Shown: in pieces, positions 35,227-44,470 of the stretch
How the letters are laid out: each line of letters opens with the position of its first letter
Position numbering within the stretch: the first letter of the stretch is position 1
Source: Flavobacterium frigidarium DSM 17623
GTDB lineage: Bacteria; Bacteroidota; Bacteroidia; Flavobacteriales; Flavobacteriaceae
Length of the DNA: 64,000 nt
Direction: 5' to 3'
Assembly: GCF_000425505.1 (NCBI RefSeq)
Contig: NZ_AUDO01000013.1
Coordinates: forward strand, 48,534 to 112,533
Program-made: the position numbers and the translations under genes
Notes under the pieces: generated by a model
What the model saw: the letters and a program-made list of their open reading frames with translations, nothing else
Told to the model about the DNA's origin: nothing
Databases searched by the model: none

Positions 35227-36441
35227 ATGAAGAAGAATATCATTATAAAAGCATCCATTGCAATCGCAGTTTTGGCAATTGCGTATTTCGGGTTTACCTT
35301 TTTTTCGGGATCAGAAATTGCAACAATAAAAGCAGAAACGATCAAGGCTAAGAAAGGAGATGTAGTTACTACTGTTACGGCAACTGGAACTTTGCAACCT
35401 ATTACAGAGGTTAGTGTGGGTACGCAAGTCTCGGGAGTAGTTCAGAAGATTTATGTGGATTACAATAGCGTGGTGAAGCAGGGACAATTATTAGCGGAGC
35501 TAGACAAAACTACATTAAATTCGGCAGTTGTTTTGGCACAAGCCGCTTACAATGGCGCAACAAATGAGCAACGCTATATGCAAACCGTTTACAGTCGTCA
35601 AAAAACATTGTACGACAGTAGTGTTATCAGTAAATCTGATTTTGATCAAGCTTTATATCAATTAAATAATGCAAAAAGTATTGTTTCACAAAGAGCATCA
35701 GATTTGGCCAAAGCCAAAACAAACTTGAGTTATGCCAATATTTACTCGCCAATCGACGGCGTGGTTTTATCAAGAGCGGTAGAAGAAGGGCAAACAGTAG
35801 CATCCTCTTTGAGTACGCCAACATTATTTACAATTGCTGAAGATTTAAGCGAAATGCAAGTAGAGGCAAATGTGGATGAAGCCGATATAGGTCAAGTAAA
35901 ACAAGGACAACGAGTTTCTTTTACGGTAGATGCGTATCAAGGCGAAGAGTTTGCAGGAGTAATTACTCAAGTGAGATTAAACCCAACGACAACAGCAAAT
36001 GTTGTGACTTATACGGTGGTGATTAAAGCAGAGAATCCAGATTTAAAATTAAAACCAGGATTAACGGCAACGATTACCATTTATACATTAGAATTAAAAA
36101 ATGTGTTGACGCTTGAAGCAAAAGGAGTCAATTTCGAGCCAGACATGATGGTTTTGAATAACTATCAAAAAGCGAATGGATTTTCATCAATTGCTGAGGC
36201 TGCTAAGTCAGGAACTACATCAGGAACAGCTACCATTTGGGTAATGACAAGCCAAGGAATCGCATCCAAAACAGTAAAAACAGGTACTAGTGACGGTATA
36301 AATGTCGAAATTCTTAGCGGATTATCAGCGGGTGAAGAAGTTATATATAATCTAAAAGCGTTGACAAAAACCGAAGCAAAATCGGAAGCAGGAGATAATG
36401 CTAGTCCGTTCATGCCTAAACCACCAGGAGGGAAAAAATAA
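35227..36441 (+). CDS. MacA-like periplasmic adaptor
   Basis: 404 residues. An N-terminal membrane anchor (IIIKASIAIAVLAIAYFGFTFF), a biotinyl-lipoyl-like domain (VTATGTLQPITEVSVGTQVSGVV), a helical hairpin (about 100-160), and beta-barrel and membrane-proximal domains to about 390. It links the inner-membrane ABC pump to the TolC channel. The C-terminus is rich in P, G and K. Confidence 0.92.
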   Translation: MKKNIIIKASIAIAVLAIAYFGFTFFSGSEIATIKAETIKAKKGDVVTTVTATGTLQPITEVSVGTQVSGVVQKIYVDYNSVVKQGQLLAELDKTTLNSAVVLAQAAYNGATNEQRYMQTVYSRQKTLYDSSVISKSDFDQALYQLNNAKSIVSQRASDLAKAKTNLSYANIYSPIDGVVLSRAVEEGQTVASSLSTPTLFTIAEDLSEMQVEANVDEADIGQVKQGQRVSFTVDAYQGEEFAGVITQVRLNPTTTANVVTYTVVIKAENPDLKLKPGLTATITIYTLELKNVLTLEAKGVNFEPDMMVLNNYQKANGFSSIAEAAKSGTTSGTATIWVMTSQGIASKTVKTGTSDGINVEILSGLSAGEEVIYNLKALTKTEAKSEAGDNASPFMPKPPGGKK

Positions 36442-36446
36442 AAAAT

Positions 36447-37193
36447 ATGTCAAAAACAATTATAAAAATAGAAGATTTGAAACGCTCTTTTACCATGGGT
36501 GAAGAGACGGTTCATGCTTTAAAAGGAATCTCGTTTAGCATTCAAGAAGGGGAGTTTGTAACGATTATGGGAACCAGTGGTTCTGGAAAAAGTACACTCC
36601 TGAATGTTTTGGGATGTTTAGACCAACCCAATTCTGGTGTTTACCAGATTGATGGTGTTTCGATAAAGGAATTGACTAAAAATGAGTTGGCTCGAATTAG
36701 AAATGAGAAAATTGGTTTTATTTTTCAATCTTATAATTTGTTAGCCAGAACTACAGCTATTGAAAATGTGGAGTTGCCGTTGCTTTATAGTACGAAAACA
36801 TTAACGGCAGAGGAAATTCATGACAAGGCTTTCAAAGCGTTGGAACAAGTGAACCTTTCGGACCGGTTAGACCATACGCCCTCACAACTCTCAGGTGGAC
36901 AGCAACAAAGAGTTGCGATTGCAAGATCTCTAGTCAACGAACCCGTAGTGATTCTTGCTGATGAAGCCACGGGAAATCTGGATACGAGAACATCATACGA
37001 AATTATGGCTTTGTTTCAAGAGTTGAACAAGCAAGGAAAAACCATTCTATTTGTTACACACGAGCCTGATATTGCCACCTTCACAGGGAGAACTATCGTT
37101 TTAAAAGACGGGCATATTATCCAAGATTACATCAATAACAATGTTCAATCGGCAGCCGAAGCACTTTTGGCTTTGCCTATAGAAGAAGACTAA
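36447..37193 (+). CDS. MacB-type ABC transporter, ATPase subunit
   Basis: 248 residues. Walker A GTSGSGKS (42-49), Q-loop [13 protein letters not shown], signature LSGGQQQR, Walker [14 protein letters not shown] and the H-loop histidine in FVTHEPD. It belongs to the LolD/MacB-type group. It powers the permease encoded 1 base downstream; here the ATPase and permease are separate proteins rather than fused as in E. coli MacB. Confidence 0.95.
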   Translation: MSKTIIKIEDLKRSFTMGEETVHALKGISFSIQEGEFVTIMGTSGSGKSTLLNVLGCLDQPNSGVYQIDGVSIKELTKNELARIRNEKIGFIFQSYNLLARTTAIENVELPLLYSTKTLTAEEIHDKAFKALEQVNLSDRLDHTPSQLSGGQQQRVAIARSLVNEPVVILADEATGNLDTRTSYEIMALFQELNKQGKTILFVTHEPDIATFTGRTIVLKDGHIIQDYINNNVQSAAEALLALPIEED

Positions 37194-37194
37194 T

Positions 37195-38415
37195 ATGAGA
37201 ACGCGAAATTTATTAAAAATATCCTGGAAAGCAATTGTGCTCAATAAAATGCGCACCTTTCTTACGATGCTGGGAATTATCATTGGGGTAGCTTCTGTAA
37301 TTGCTATGCTTGCCATTGGGGAAGGATCGAAAGAGAGTATCAAAACTCAAATTTCGAGTATGGGCTCTAATATGATTACCATTAGACCAGGTACGGATGT
37401 GCGTGGTGGTGTGCGATTAGAAAGAAGCGCCATGGAAACCTTGACCTTAAATGATTATAAGGCGATTGAGAAAGAAACCAAGCTATTAACCTCCGTTTCA
37501 CCAATGGTCAATAGTGGCGGACAATCTATTTATGGAGCGAATAACTGGCCGACTTCAGTTTATGGGGTGGCGCCAGAATATTTAAAAATCAAAATATGGG
37601 ATCTAGCCGAAGGCAGTAATTTTACGGACAAGGAAGTGAGCTCGGCTGCGAAAGTCGCGGTTATTGGGCAAACAGTTGCTGAAAATTTATTTAAAGATGG
37701 AGAAAGTCCTATCGGGAAGATGATTCGTTTCAATAGTATTCCGCTTAAAATTATTGGTGTTCTAGAGAGCAAAGGAGAAAGTACTTTTGGTCAAGACCAA
37801 GATGATGTTATCCTTGCGCCTTATACCACAGTACAAAAAAGAATTTTGGCGATCACGCATTTAGAATCAATTGTAGTTTCATCGATAAGTGAGGAAGAAG
37901 CTCCAAATGCTGTAATTGAAATCACGGCTTTACTTAGAAAAAATCATAAGCTAACGACTAACGAAGAAGATGATTTTCATGTTATTTCGATGGAAGAAAT
38001 GATTAAAACATTCAGTTCTACCAGCGAAATGCTAACGGTTTTATTAGTTGCTATTGCGAGTATCTCCTTGTTAGTGGGCGGAATTGGGATTATGAATATC
38101 ATGTACGTTTCGGTAAAAGAGCGTACACGAGAAATTGGTTTGCGTATGGCAGTAGGTGGTCAAGGATCTGATATTTTGTTGCAATTTCTTATTGAGGCCA
38201 TGTTAATCAGTATTACGGGTGGCTTAATTGGTGTATCTTTGGGTCTGGGAGCGACATTATTTATCGAAAATGTGCTACATTGGCCAACTTCGGTGACGAG
38301 TTCTTCCATTGTAATTTCGTTTGTAGTCTGTGCCATAACGGGTATATTTTTTGGATGGTATCCTGCTAAGAAAGCTTCAACATTAGATCCTATTACAGCG
38401 CTTCGTTACGAATAA
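37195..38415 (+). CDS. MacB-type ABC transporter, permease subunit
   Basis: 406 residues. One N-terminal helix (FLTMLGIIIGVASVIAMLAIG), a large periplasmic MacB core domain (about 50-270) and three C-terminal helices of the FtsX type, with ISLLVGGIGIMNIMYVSVKERTREIGLR-like sequence preceding the last two. With the ATPase, adaptor and TolC protein it should form a tripartite exporter of peptides, lipids or antibiotics; the cargo is not known. Confidence 0.94.
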   Translation: MRTRNLLKISWKAIVLNKMRTFLTMLGIIIGVASVIAMLAIGEGSKESIKTQISSMGSNMITIRPGTDVRGGVRLERSAMETLTLNDYKAIEKETKLLTSVSPMVNSGGQSIYGANNWPTSVYGVAPEYLKIKIWDLAEGSNFTDKEVSSAAKVAVIGQTVAENLFKDGESPIGKMIRFNSIPLKIIGVLESKGESTFGQDQDDVILAPYTTVQKRILAITHLESIVVSSISEEEAPNAVIEITALLRKNHKLTTNEEDDFHVISMEEMIKTFSSTSEMLTVLLVAIASISLLVGGIGIMNIMYVSVKERTREIGLRMAVGGQGSDILLQFLIEAMLISITGGLIGVSLGLGATLFIENVLHWPTSVTSSSIVISFVVCAITGIFFGWYPAKKASTLDPITALRYE

Positions 38416-38426
38416 AAACAGAATAC

Positions 38427-39461
38427 ATGAATTTTATAAAGAGTAAATCAGGCATCGTATTTTTTCATTTAATGGTTTGGCTACTATTGTTTAGTCTTCC
38501 GTATCTGTTGTCTTCAGGGCAAAGTCAGGAAATCAGGAATGTAATTGTGCATTCTTGGATTCCTCTGAGTTTGTATGCTGTGCTTTTTTATCTTAATTAT
38601 TTTGTACTTGTTGATCGTTTTCTGTTTGAAAAAAAAATGGTGCTATACATTGTAGTTAATGTCATTTTGATTGTTCTTTTTGTATGGTTAAATGGTAAAA
38701 TTAGAGAAGTTTTCTTCGCAGAATTTTTAGCAAATGAAAAACTCGATTTGAAGAAACCTCCAAGAAAGTTTTTCATTTATATTGATATGATAGCTTTTGG
38801 AGTGCCTGTTGTTTTTTCTTTGGCTTTAAAAACAATTCAAAGATGGGGCAAAACAGAAGCGGAACGCGTGGAAGCAGCCAACATAAAATTACAGTCTGAA
38901 TTACAGCATTTAAAGTACCAATTGCAACCACATTTTTTCTTTAATTCACTTAACAATATTTACTCGTTGGTAGATATTTCGCCTGATATGGCCAAGCAAA
39001 CCATTCATAGTTTAGGAAAATTGATGCGTTATTTATTGTATGAAACCAATAATGAAAAGGTGAGTTTAAAGAACGAAATAAACTTTATGACCAATTATAT
39101 CGAATTGATGAAGTTACGATTGTATGAGAATACAACAGTGCAATACTCTTTTCCAGATTTAAAAACCGACATACAAATTGCGCCTTTGTTGTTTATTTCT
39201 TTAATCGAAAACGCCTTCAAACATGGAGTTTCGGCAGATAAAGCTTCTGCTATAGTTTTCGAAATGAAAATTGAAGACAAGCAATTGAAGTTCTATTCAG
39301 AAAATCAAAATTTCCCTAAGACGGATGTTGATAAAAGTGGCTCGGGTATCGGACTTGATAATGTTGAAAAACGACTTTCTTTGTTGTATCCAGATCAGTT
39401 TTCTTTTATTGAAAAGGTTGAGGAAGGTGTTTTTTCAGTTTGTTTAAAGATCGAAGTATAA
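38427..39461 (+). CDS. LytS-type sensor histidine kinase
   Basis: 344 residues. Four membrane helices (about 10-30, 43-62, 70-90, 118-136) are followed by the His_kinase domain with phosphoacceptor H169 in QLQPHFFFNSLNNIYSL and an ATP-binding domain with SLIENAFKHGV and GSGIGLDNVEKRL. The sensing region has almost no periplasmic loop, so the signal is likely sensed within the membrane. Encoded 11 bases after the exporter permease, suggesting that it monitors the exporter or its cargo. Confidence 0.92.
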   Translation: MNFIKSKSGIVFFHLMVWLLLFSLPYLLSSGQSQEIRNVIVHSWIPLSLYAVLFYLNYFVLVDRFLFEKKMVLYIVVNVILIVLFVWLNGKIREVFFAEFLANEKLDLKKPPRKFFIYIDMIAFGVPVVFSLALKTIQRWGKTEAERVEAANIKLQSELQHLKYQLQPHFFFNSLNNIYSLVDISPDMAKQTIHSLGKLMRYLLYETNNEKVSLKNEINFMTNYIELMKLRLYENTTVQYSFPDLKTDIQIAPLLFISLIENAFKHGVSADKASAIVFEMKIEDKQLKFYSENQNFPKTDVDKSGSGIGLDNVEKRLSLLYPDQFSFIEKVEEGVFSVCLKIEV

Positions 39462-39519
39462 GTTGGTTTGTTTGGAAAGCTTTAAATTTGGAGCAATAGC
39501 ATAGTATAATTAAGTAAAA

Positions 39520-40245
39520 ATGGGGGAGAAAATATCATGTTTGATTGTGGATGACGAACCAATGGCGTTAAACCTCGTGGAAAGCTATGTCTTGAAAACG
39601 CCATTTCTACAATTGGTTAAAAAGTGTCATAGCGGTATCCAAGCCTTATCTTATTTAGATGAAGAGAAAGTGGATTTGATTTTTCTAGACATTCAAATGC
39701 CTGATTTAACCGGTTTGCAACTAGCCAAAGTACTTCCTAAATCCACAAGAATAATTTTCACCACTGCTTTTGATCAATATGCTATTGAAGGTTTTAAAGC
39801 CGAAGCCTTAGATTATTTGTTAAAACCATTCGATTATTCAGAGTTTTTAATGGCAGCGACTAAAGCCAAAGAATGGTTTGAATTGGTTAAAAACCAAGAG
39901 AGAAAAGCACCCGAAACAACTGATTTTCTTTTTGTAAAATCAGAATACAAACAAATCAAAATAAACTTAAAAGACGTTTTGTATTTTGAAAGTTTAAAAG
40001 ATTACGTCAAAATTTGGCTCAAAGCCGAAACAAAACCCATTCTCACTTTAATGAGTTTGAAAACCCTGGAGGAAGAACTTTCAAGTAATCAATTTATGCG
40101 TGTGCATCGTTCTTTTATCGTTGCATTAAATAATATCGATACCATCGAACGCAGTCAAATTCTGATCAATAATCAGCGCATTACAGTTTCCGACCAATAT
40201 AAAAGTCGGTTTTTAAAATTTGTTTCTAAGAACTCTTTGGATTGA
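39520..40245 (+). CDS. LytTR-family response regulator
   Basis: 241 residues. Receiver domain with phosphoacceptor D57 (LIFLDIQMPDLTG) and the conserved lysine in YLLKPF; then a LytTR DNA-binding domain (about 135-240) containing VLYFESLKDYVKIW and FMRVHRSFIVALNNI. It pairs with the LytS-type kinase just upstream and probably controls this six-gene operon and others. Confidence 0.94.
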   Translation: MGEKISCLIVDDEPMALNLVESYVLKTPFLQLVKKCHSGIQALSYLDEEKVDLIFLDIQMPDLTGLQLAKVLPKSTRIIFTTAFDQYAIEGFKAEALDYLLKPFDYSEFLMAATKAKEWFELVKNQERKAPETTDFLFVKSEYKQIKINLKDVLYFESLKDYVKIWLKAETKPILTLMSLKTLEEELSSNQFMRVHRSFIVALNNIDTIERSQILINNQRITVSDQYKSRFLKFVSKNSLD

Positions 40246-40315
40246 TGTTTTAGAATTGTAAATCAATAAATAAGTGTAACTCGTTCATTGTTTATTTAAG
40301 CATAAAAGAAAAATT

Positions 40316-40346
40316 TTTAATAAAAACAAAAAGGGTTTTTATTAAA
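40316..40346. terminator. AT-rich hairpin after the response regulator gene
   Basis: Perfect inverted repeat, TTTAATAAAAAC / GTTTTTATTAAA, with a 7-base loop, 70 bases past the stop. There is no T-run after it, so termination is only possible. Confidence 0.4.
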
Positions 40347-40456
40347 GCACTCCATAGTAACCGTATATTTATCACAAAAGCTACGGCAATTCATTGTTGC
40401 ATAGGAGCAATACGTTCTATTAGATTCTTCAAAACAATATCAATTCTGTAAGCAAC

Positions 40457-40484
40457 TTTCGACCTTCGACTTTCGACATTCGAC
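40457..40484. repeat. Heptad tandem repeat upstream of ileS
   Basis: Four 7-base units: TTTCGAC, CTTCGAC, TTTCGAC, ATTCGAC. It sits just upstream of a promoter-like TTACTTTCG (the -7 box resembles TAnnTTTG with one mismatch) and 44 bases before the ileS start. Confidence 0.8.
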
Positions 40485-40527
40485 ATAATTTTATTACTTT
40501 CGCACTTCGATTAAAGAAAAGGATAAA

Positions 40528-43500
40528 ATGAGCACAAAATTTACTGAATACAAAGGACTTGACTTACCTACAGTGGCGTCAGAAGTACTTGATTTCTGGA
40601 AGAAAGAAAACATATTTGAAAAAAGTGTAACTACCCGTGAGGGTAATGAGCCATTCGTATTTTTTGAAGGGCCACCTTCTGCAAATGGTTTGCCAGGTAT
40701 TCACCATGTAATGGCACGTGCTATTAAAGATATTTTTTGCAGATACAAAACTCAAAAAGGGCACCAAGTGAAGCGTAAAGCAGGTTGGGATACTCATGGT
40801 TTGCCTGTAGAATTAGGTACTGAGAAAGAACTCGGAATCACGAAAGAAGATATTGGTACAAAGATTTCTATCGAAGAATATAACGAAGCCTGTAAAAAAA
40901 CAGTAATGCGTTATACCGATGTATGGAATGATTTGACTGAAAAAATGGGATATTGGGTTGATATGGAAGATCCGTATGTGACTTACAAACCTAAATATAT
41001 GGAGTCAGTTTGGTGGATTTTAAAACAAATCTATAACAAAGACTTAATGTACAAAGGCTATACTATTCAGCCGTATTCTCCAAAAGCAGGAACAGGATTA
41101 TCTTCGCACGAAGTGAACCAACCCGGCAGTTACCGTGATGTTACGGATACTACTGTGGTGGCGCAATTTAAAGTCCTCACCCCAACCCTCTCCAAAGGAG
41201 AGGGAGACGTTGTGGAAAATACTTTTGCCAAAGCATTCGGACTAGACTCCCTTCCCTTCGGGGAGGGCAGGGGTGGGGAATTTTATTTCCTTGCTTGGAC
41301 AACAACACCTTGGACATTGCCTTCAAACACGGCCTTAACTGTTGGTCCAAAAATTGATTATGTAATTGTAAAAACATTCAATCAATATACTTTCCTACCT
41401 ACAAATGTGGTTCTGGCTAAAAACTTAGTTGGTAAACAATTTGGGAAAGGATTTTTTGCTAGCGAAGATGCAGCTGATTTTGAGAATTTCAAAGCTGGAG
41501 ATAAAAAGATACCATACCAAATTATCGCTGAAGCAAAAGGGGCTGACTTAGTCGGAATCAAATACGAACAATTAATGCCGTTAGTATTGCCGTATCAAAA
41601 TCCTGAAAATGCTTTTAGAGTAATTTCTGGTGATTTTGTTACTATCGAAGACGGAACAGGAATTGTACATACATCTCCAACATTTGGTGCAGATGATGCA
41701 AAAGTAGCTAAAGAAGCTACTCCAGAAATTCCACCAATGTTAGTTCTTGATGCCGATGGTACTCCGGTACCGTTAGTAGATTTACAAGGGAAATTCATCC
41801 AAGGTTTAGGGGAGTATTCTGGTAAATATGTTAAAAATGAATACTATGACGAGGGTCAAGCTCCAGAACGCTCTGTAGATGTGGAGATTGCAATTCAATT
41901 AAAAGAAGAAAATAAAGCATTCAAAGTAGAGAAATATGTCCACAGTTATCCACATTGCTGGAGAACAGACAAGCCTATTTTGTATTATCCGCTAGATTCA
42001 TGGTTTATAAAAATCACAGAAGTTAGAGATAGAATGTTCGAATTGAACGAAACCATCAACTGGAAGCCAAAAGCAACCGGAGAAGGACGTTTTGGAAACT
42101 GGTTGAAAAACGCCAATGACTGGAACTTATCACGTTCAAGATATTGGGGAATTCCATTGCCTATCTGGAGAACTGAAGACAAACAAGAAGAGATATTGAT
42201 TGGTTCAGTTGAAGAATTATACAACGAAATAGAAAAATCTATTGCAGCTGGTTTCCAAAAAGAAAACCCTTTTAAAGGTTTCGAAATTGGAAATATGGAT
42301 GAAAGCAATTATGATTTAATCGATTTACACAAAAATGTAGTAGACGAAATCACCTTACTTTCTCCGTCAGGAAAACCAATGACGCGTGAAGCTGATTTGA
42401 TTGACGTTTGGTTTGATTCTGGTTCGATGCCATATGCACAATGGCATTACCCTTTCGAAAACAAAGAAAAAATTGATCAAAACAAAGATTTCCCAGCTAA
42501 CTTTATTGCTGAGGGAGTGGATCAAACACGTGGATGGTTTTATACTTTACACGCTATTGGTACTTTGGTTTTTGATAAAGTAGCCTATAAAAATGTAGTT
42601 TCGAATGGTTTAGTACTAGACAAAAACGGACAAAAAATGTCTAAACGTTTAGGTAACGCCGCAGATCCATTTAAAACATTGTCAGAGTATGGTCCAGATG
42701 CAACACGCTGGTACATGATCTCTAATGCAAATCCTTGGGACAATTTAAAGTTTGACCTAGAAGGAATTGCTGAGGTACGTCGTAAATTCTTTGGAACACT
42801 ATATAATACCTATTCTTTCTTTAGTTTGTATGCTAATATTGATGGGTTCAAATATGAAGAAGCGGAGATTCCAGTAAATGAAAGACCAGAAATCGATCAA
42901 TGGATCATCTCTGAGTTGAATACTTTAGTGAAGGATGTAGATGGTTTTTATGCGGATTACGAACCTACAAAAGCCGCACGTGCTATCTCTGATTTCGTTC
43001 AAGAAAACTTGAGTAACTGGTACGTACGTTTGTGTCGCCGTCGTTTTTGGAAAGGCGAATATGCACAAGATAAAATTGCTGCATACCAAACATTATATAG
43101 CTGTTTATTAACTGTAAGTAAGTTAAGTGCACCTATTGCACCGTTCTTCATGGACAAACTTTACAGAGACTTAACGCAAGCAACACAGTCTGAAAAATTC
43201 GATAGTGTACATTTGGCGGAGTTTCCAAAACACGTTGAAAACTTTGTTAATAAATCGTTAGAGAGCAAAATGCAAAAGGCGCAAACCATTTCATCATTGG
43301 TTTTATCACTACGTAAGAAAGAGATGATAAAAGTACGCCAACCGTTGCAAAAGGTAATGATACCAGTACTTGACAACAATCAAAGAGCTGAAATTGAGGC
43401 CATATCTGACCTGATAAAAGCGGAGGTTAACGTTAAGGAAATCTTATTGTTAGACGATGCTTCGGGTATTTTAGTGAAGCAAATCAAGCCTAATTTTAAA

Positions 43501-43992
43501 GCATTAGGACCGCGATTTGGTAAAGATATGGGTCTGATTTCTAAAGAGATACAAAATTTCATGGCAGAGCAAATCAGTGAGATTGAGTCCAAAGGAACCA
43601 TAGATGTTGTTATTGCTGGAAATAGCATAACTTTAACACAGGAAGATGTAGAGATAACATCTCAGGATATAGAGGGTTGGTTGGTTGCAAATTCTAACGG
43701 AATCACCGTGGCATTAGATATTGTAATCTCTCCAGAATTGAAAAAAGAAGGAATTGCAAGAGAGCTTGTGAACAGAATTCAGAACATCAGAAAGGATTCT
43801 GGTTTTGAAGTAACAGATAAAATAAAAGTGTACTTGCAAAATAATAGTGTACTTGAAGAAGCAGTAGCAATTAATGCTGCATATATAAAGTCAGAAACGT
43901 TAACTGAAGAACTGATATTTTCAGATAAATTAGAAGATGGTGCTGAGATTGAATTTGACGAAATAACAACCAAAATTAAAATCACTAAATAA
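40528..43992 (+). CDS. ileS: Isoleucine--tRNA ligase with an internal repeat-derived insertion
   Basis: 1154 residues, class I synthetase. The first signature is the PSANGLPGIHHVMARA region, the KMSKR loop is in NGQKMSKRLGN, and the CP1 editing domain carries FLAWTTTPWTLPSNTAL. An anticodon-binding domain follows at the C-terminus. It charges tRNA-Ile and edits valine. Residues about 216-251 come from a GC-rich palindromic repeat inserted in frame just before the editing-domain motif (LTPTLSKGEG...SLPFGEGRGG); that stretch looks unlike the rest of the protein. The reading frame stays open, so the enzyme is presumably functional. Confidence 0.96.
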   Translation: MSTKFTEYKGLDLPTVASEVLDFWKKENIFEKSVTTREGNEPFVFFEGPPSANGLPGIHHVMARAIKDIFCRYKTQKGHQVKRKAGWDTHGLPVELGTEKELGITKEDIGTKISIEEYNEACKKTVMRYTDVWNDLTEKMGYWVDMEDPYVTYKPKYMESVWWILKQIYNKDLMYKGYTIQPYSPKAGTGLSSHEVNQPGSYRDVTDTTVVAQFKVLTPTLSKGEGDVVENTFAKAFGLDSLPFGEGRGGEFYFLAWTTTPWTLPSNTALTVGPKIDYVIVKTFNQYTFLPTNVVLAKNLVGKQFGKGFFASEDAADFENFKAGDKKIPYQIIAEAKGADLVGIKYEQLMPLVLPYQNPENAFRVISGDFVTIEDGTGIVHTSPTFGADDAKVAKEATPEIPPMLVLDADGTPVPLVDLQGKFIQGLGEYSGKYVKNEYYDEGQAPERSVDVEIAIQLKEENKAFKVEKYVHSYPHCWRTDKPILYYPLDSWFIKITEVRDRMFELNETINWKPKATGEGRFGNWLKNANDWNLSRSRYWGIPLPIWRTEDKQEEILIGSVEELYNEIEKSIAAGFQKENPFKGFEIGNMDESNYDLIDLHKNVVDEITLLSPSGKPMTREADLIDVWFDSGSMPYAQWHYPFENKEKIDQNKDFPANFIAEGVDQTRGWFYTLHAIGTLVFDKVAYKNVVSNGLVLDKNGQKMSKRLGNAADPFKTLSEYGPDATRWYMISNANPWDNLKFDLEGIAEVRRKFFGTLYNTYSFFSLYANIDGFKYEEAEIPVNERPEIDQWIISELNTLVKDVDGFYADYEPTKAARAISDFVQENLSNWYVRLCRRRFWKGEYAQDKIAAYQTLYSCLLTVSKLSAPIAPFFMDKLYRDLTQATQSEKFDSVHLAEFPKHVENFVNKSLESKMQKAQTISSLVLSLRKKEMIKVRQPLQKVMIPVLDNNQRAEIEAISDLIKAEVNVKEILLLDDASGILVKQIKPNFKALGPRFGKDMGLISKEIQNFMAEQISEIESKGTIDVVIAGNSITLTQEDVEITSQDIEGWLVANSNGITVALDIVISPELKKEGIARELVNRIQNIRKDSGFEVTDKIKVYLQNNSVLEEAVAINAAYIKSETLTEELIFSDKLEDGAEIEFDEITTKIKITK
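41175..41279. repeat. Palindromic GC-rich repeat inside ileS
   Basis: Two GC-rich arms, each about 32 bases, surround a core of about 40 bases. The left arm begins CCTCACCCCAACCC and folds on itself (CCCTCTCC / GGAGAGGG, 41186-41204). The right arm ends GGGGAGGGCAGGGGTGGGG. The outer 19 bases of the arms match as inverted repeats at 15 positions. Composition is far richer in G and C than the surroundings. Confidence 0.85.
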
Positions 43993-44002
43993 AAAAACGA
44001 CC

Positions 44003-44383
44003 ATGGTAGATGAAGCAACACGATACTCTGATGCCGACTTAGCAGAGTTTAAGGATATAATTCTTAAAAAAATAGAAAAAGCACAAGCAGATTTAAATTT
44101 AATCAAAAGTGCTTACATGAATGACTTAAACAACGGTACAGATGATACATCACCTACATTTAAAGCATTCGAAGAAGGAAGTGAAACAATGTCAAAAGAG
44201 GCAAACTCGCAATTAGCGATTCGTCAAGAAAAGTTTATTCGTGATTTAAAAAATGCATTATTCCGTGTTGAGAACAAAACATACGGTTTGTGTAAAGTAA
44301 CAGGAAAACTGATAGGAAAAGACAGATTAAAAATTGTACCTCATGCTACAATGAGTATAGAAGCTAAAAACTTACAACGATAA
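44003..44383 (+). CDS. DksA/TraR-like protein without a zinc finger
   Basis: 126 residues. A long N-terminal helical region (about 8-85) is followed by a compact domain YGLCKVTGKLIGKDRLKIVPHATMSIEAKN, which aligns with the DksA zinc finger but keeps only the first of its four cysteines. DksA binds RNA polymerase through its secondary channel. The acidic tip residues cannot be assigned with certainty. It lies 10 bases past ileS and may be co-transcribed, with lspA following after a terminator. Confidence 0.87.
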   Translation: MVDEATRYSDADLAEFKDIILKKIEKAQADLNLIKSAYMNDLNNGTDDTSPTFKAFEEGSETMSKEANSQLAIRQEKFIRDLKNALFRVENKTYGLCKVTGKLIGKDRLKIVPHATMSIEAKNLQR

Positions 44384-44405
44384 TCAACATCCAACTATAC
44401 AATTT

Positions 44406-44432
44406 AACGCTCCTTTAGGAGCGTTTTTTTTG
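44406..44432 (+). terminator. Intrinsic terminator
   Basis: AACGCTCC / GGAGCGTT with a TTTA loop followed by six or more T, between the DksA-like gene and lspA. Confidence 0.92.
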
Positions 44433-44470
44433 ATAAAATAGTTACTTTTACGCCACTTAAATTAAAAAAA

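Noticed and set aside
41177..41377. Minus-strand ORF over the ileS insertion
   Set aside because: It arises from the palindromic GC-rich repeat and has no start context or family match; the ileS frame is clearly the real one.
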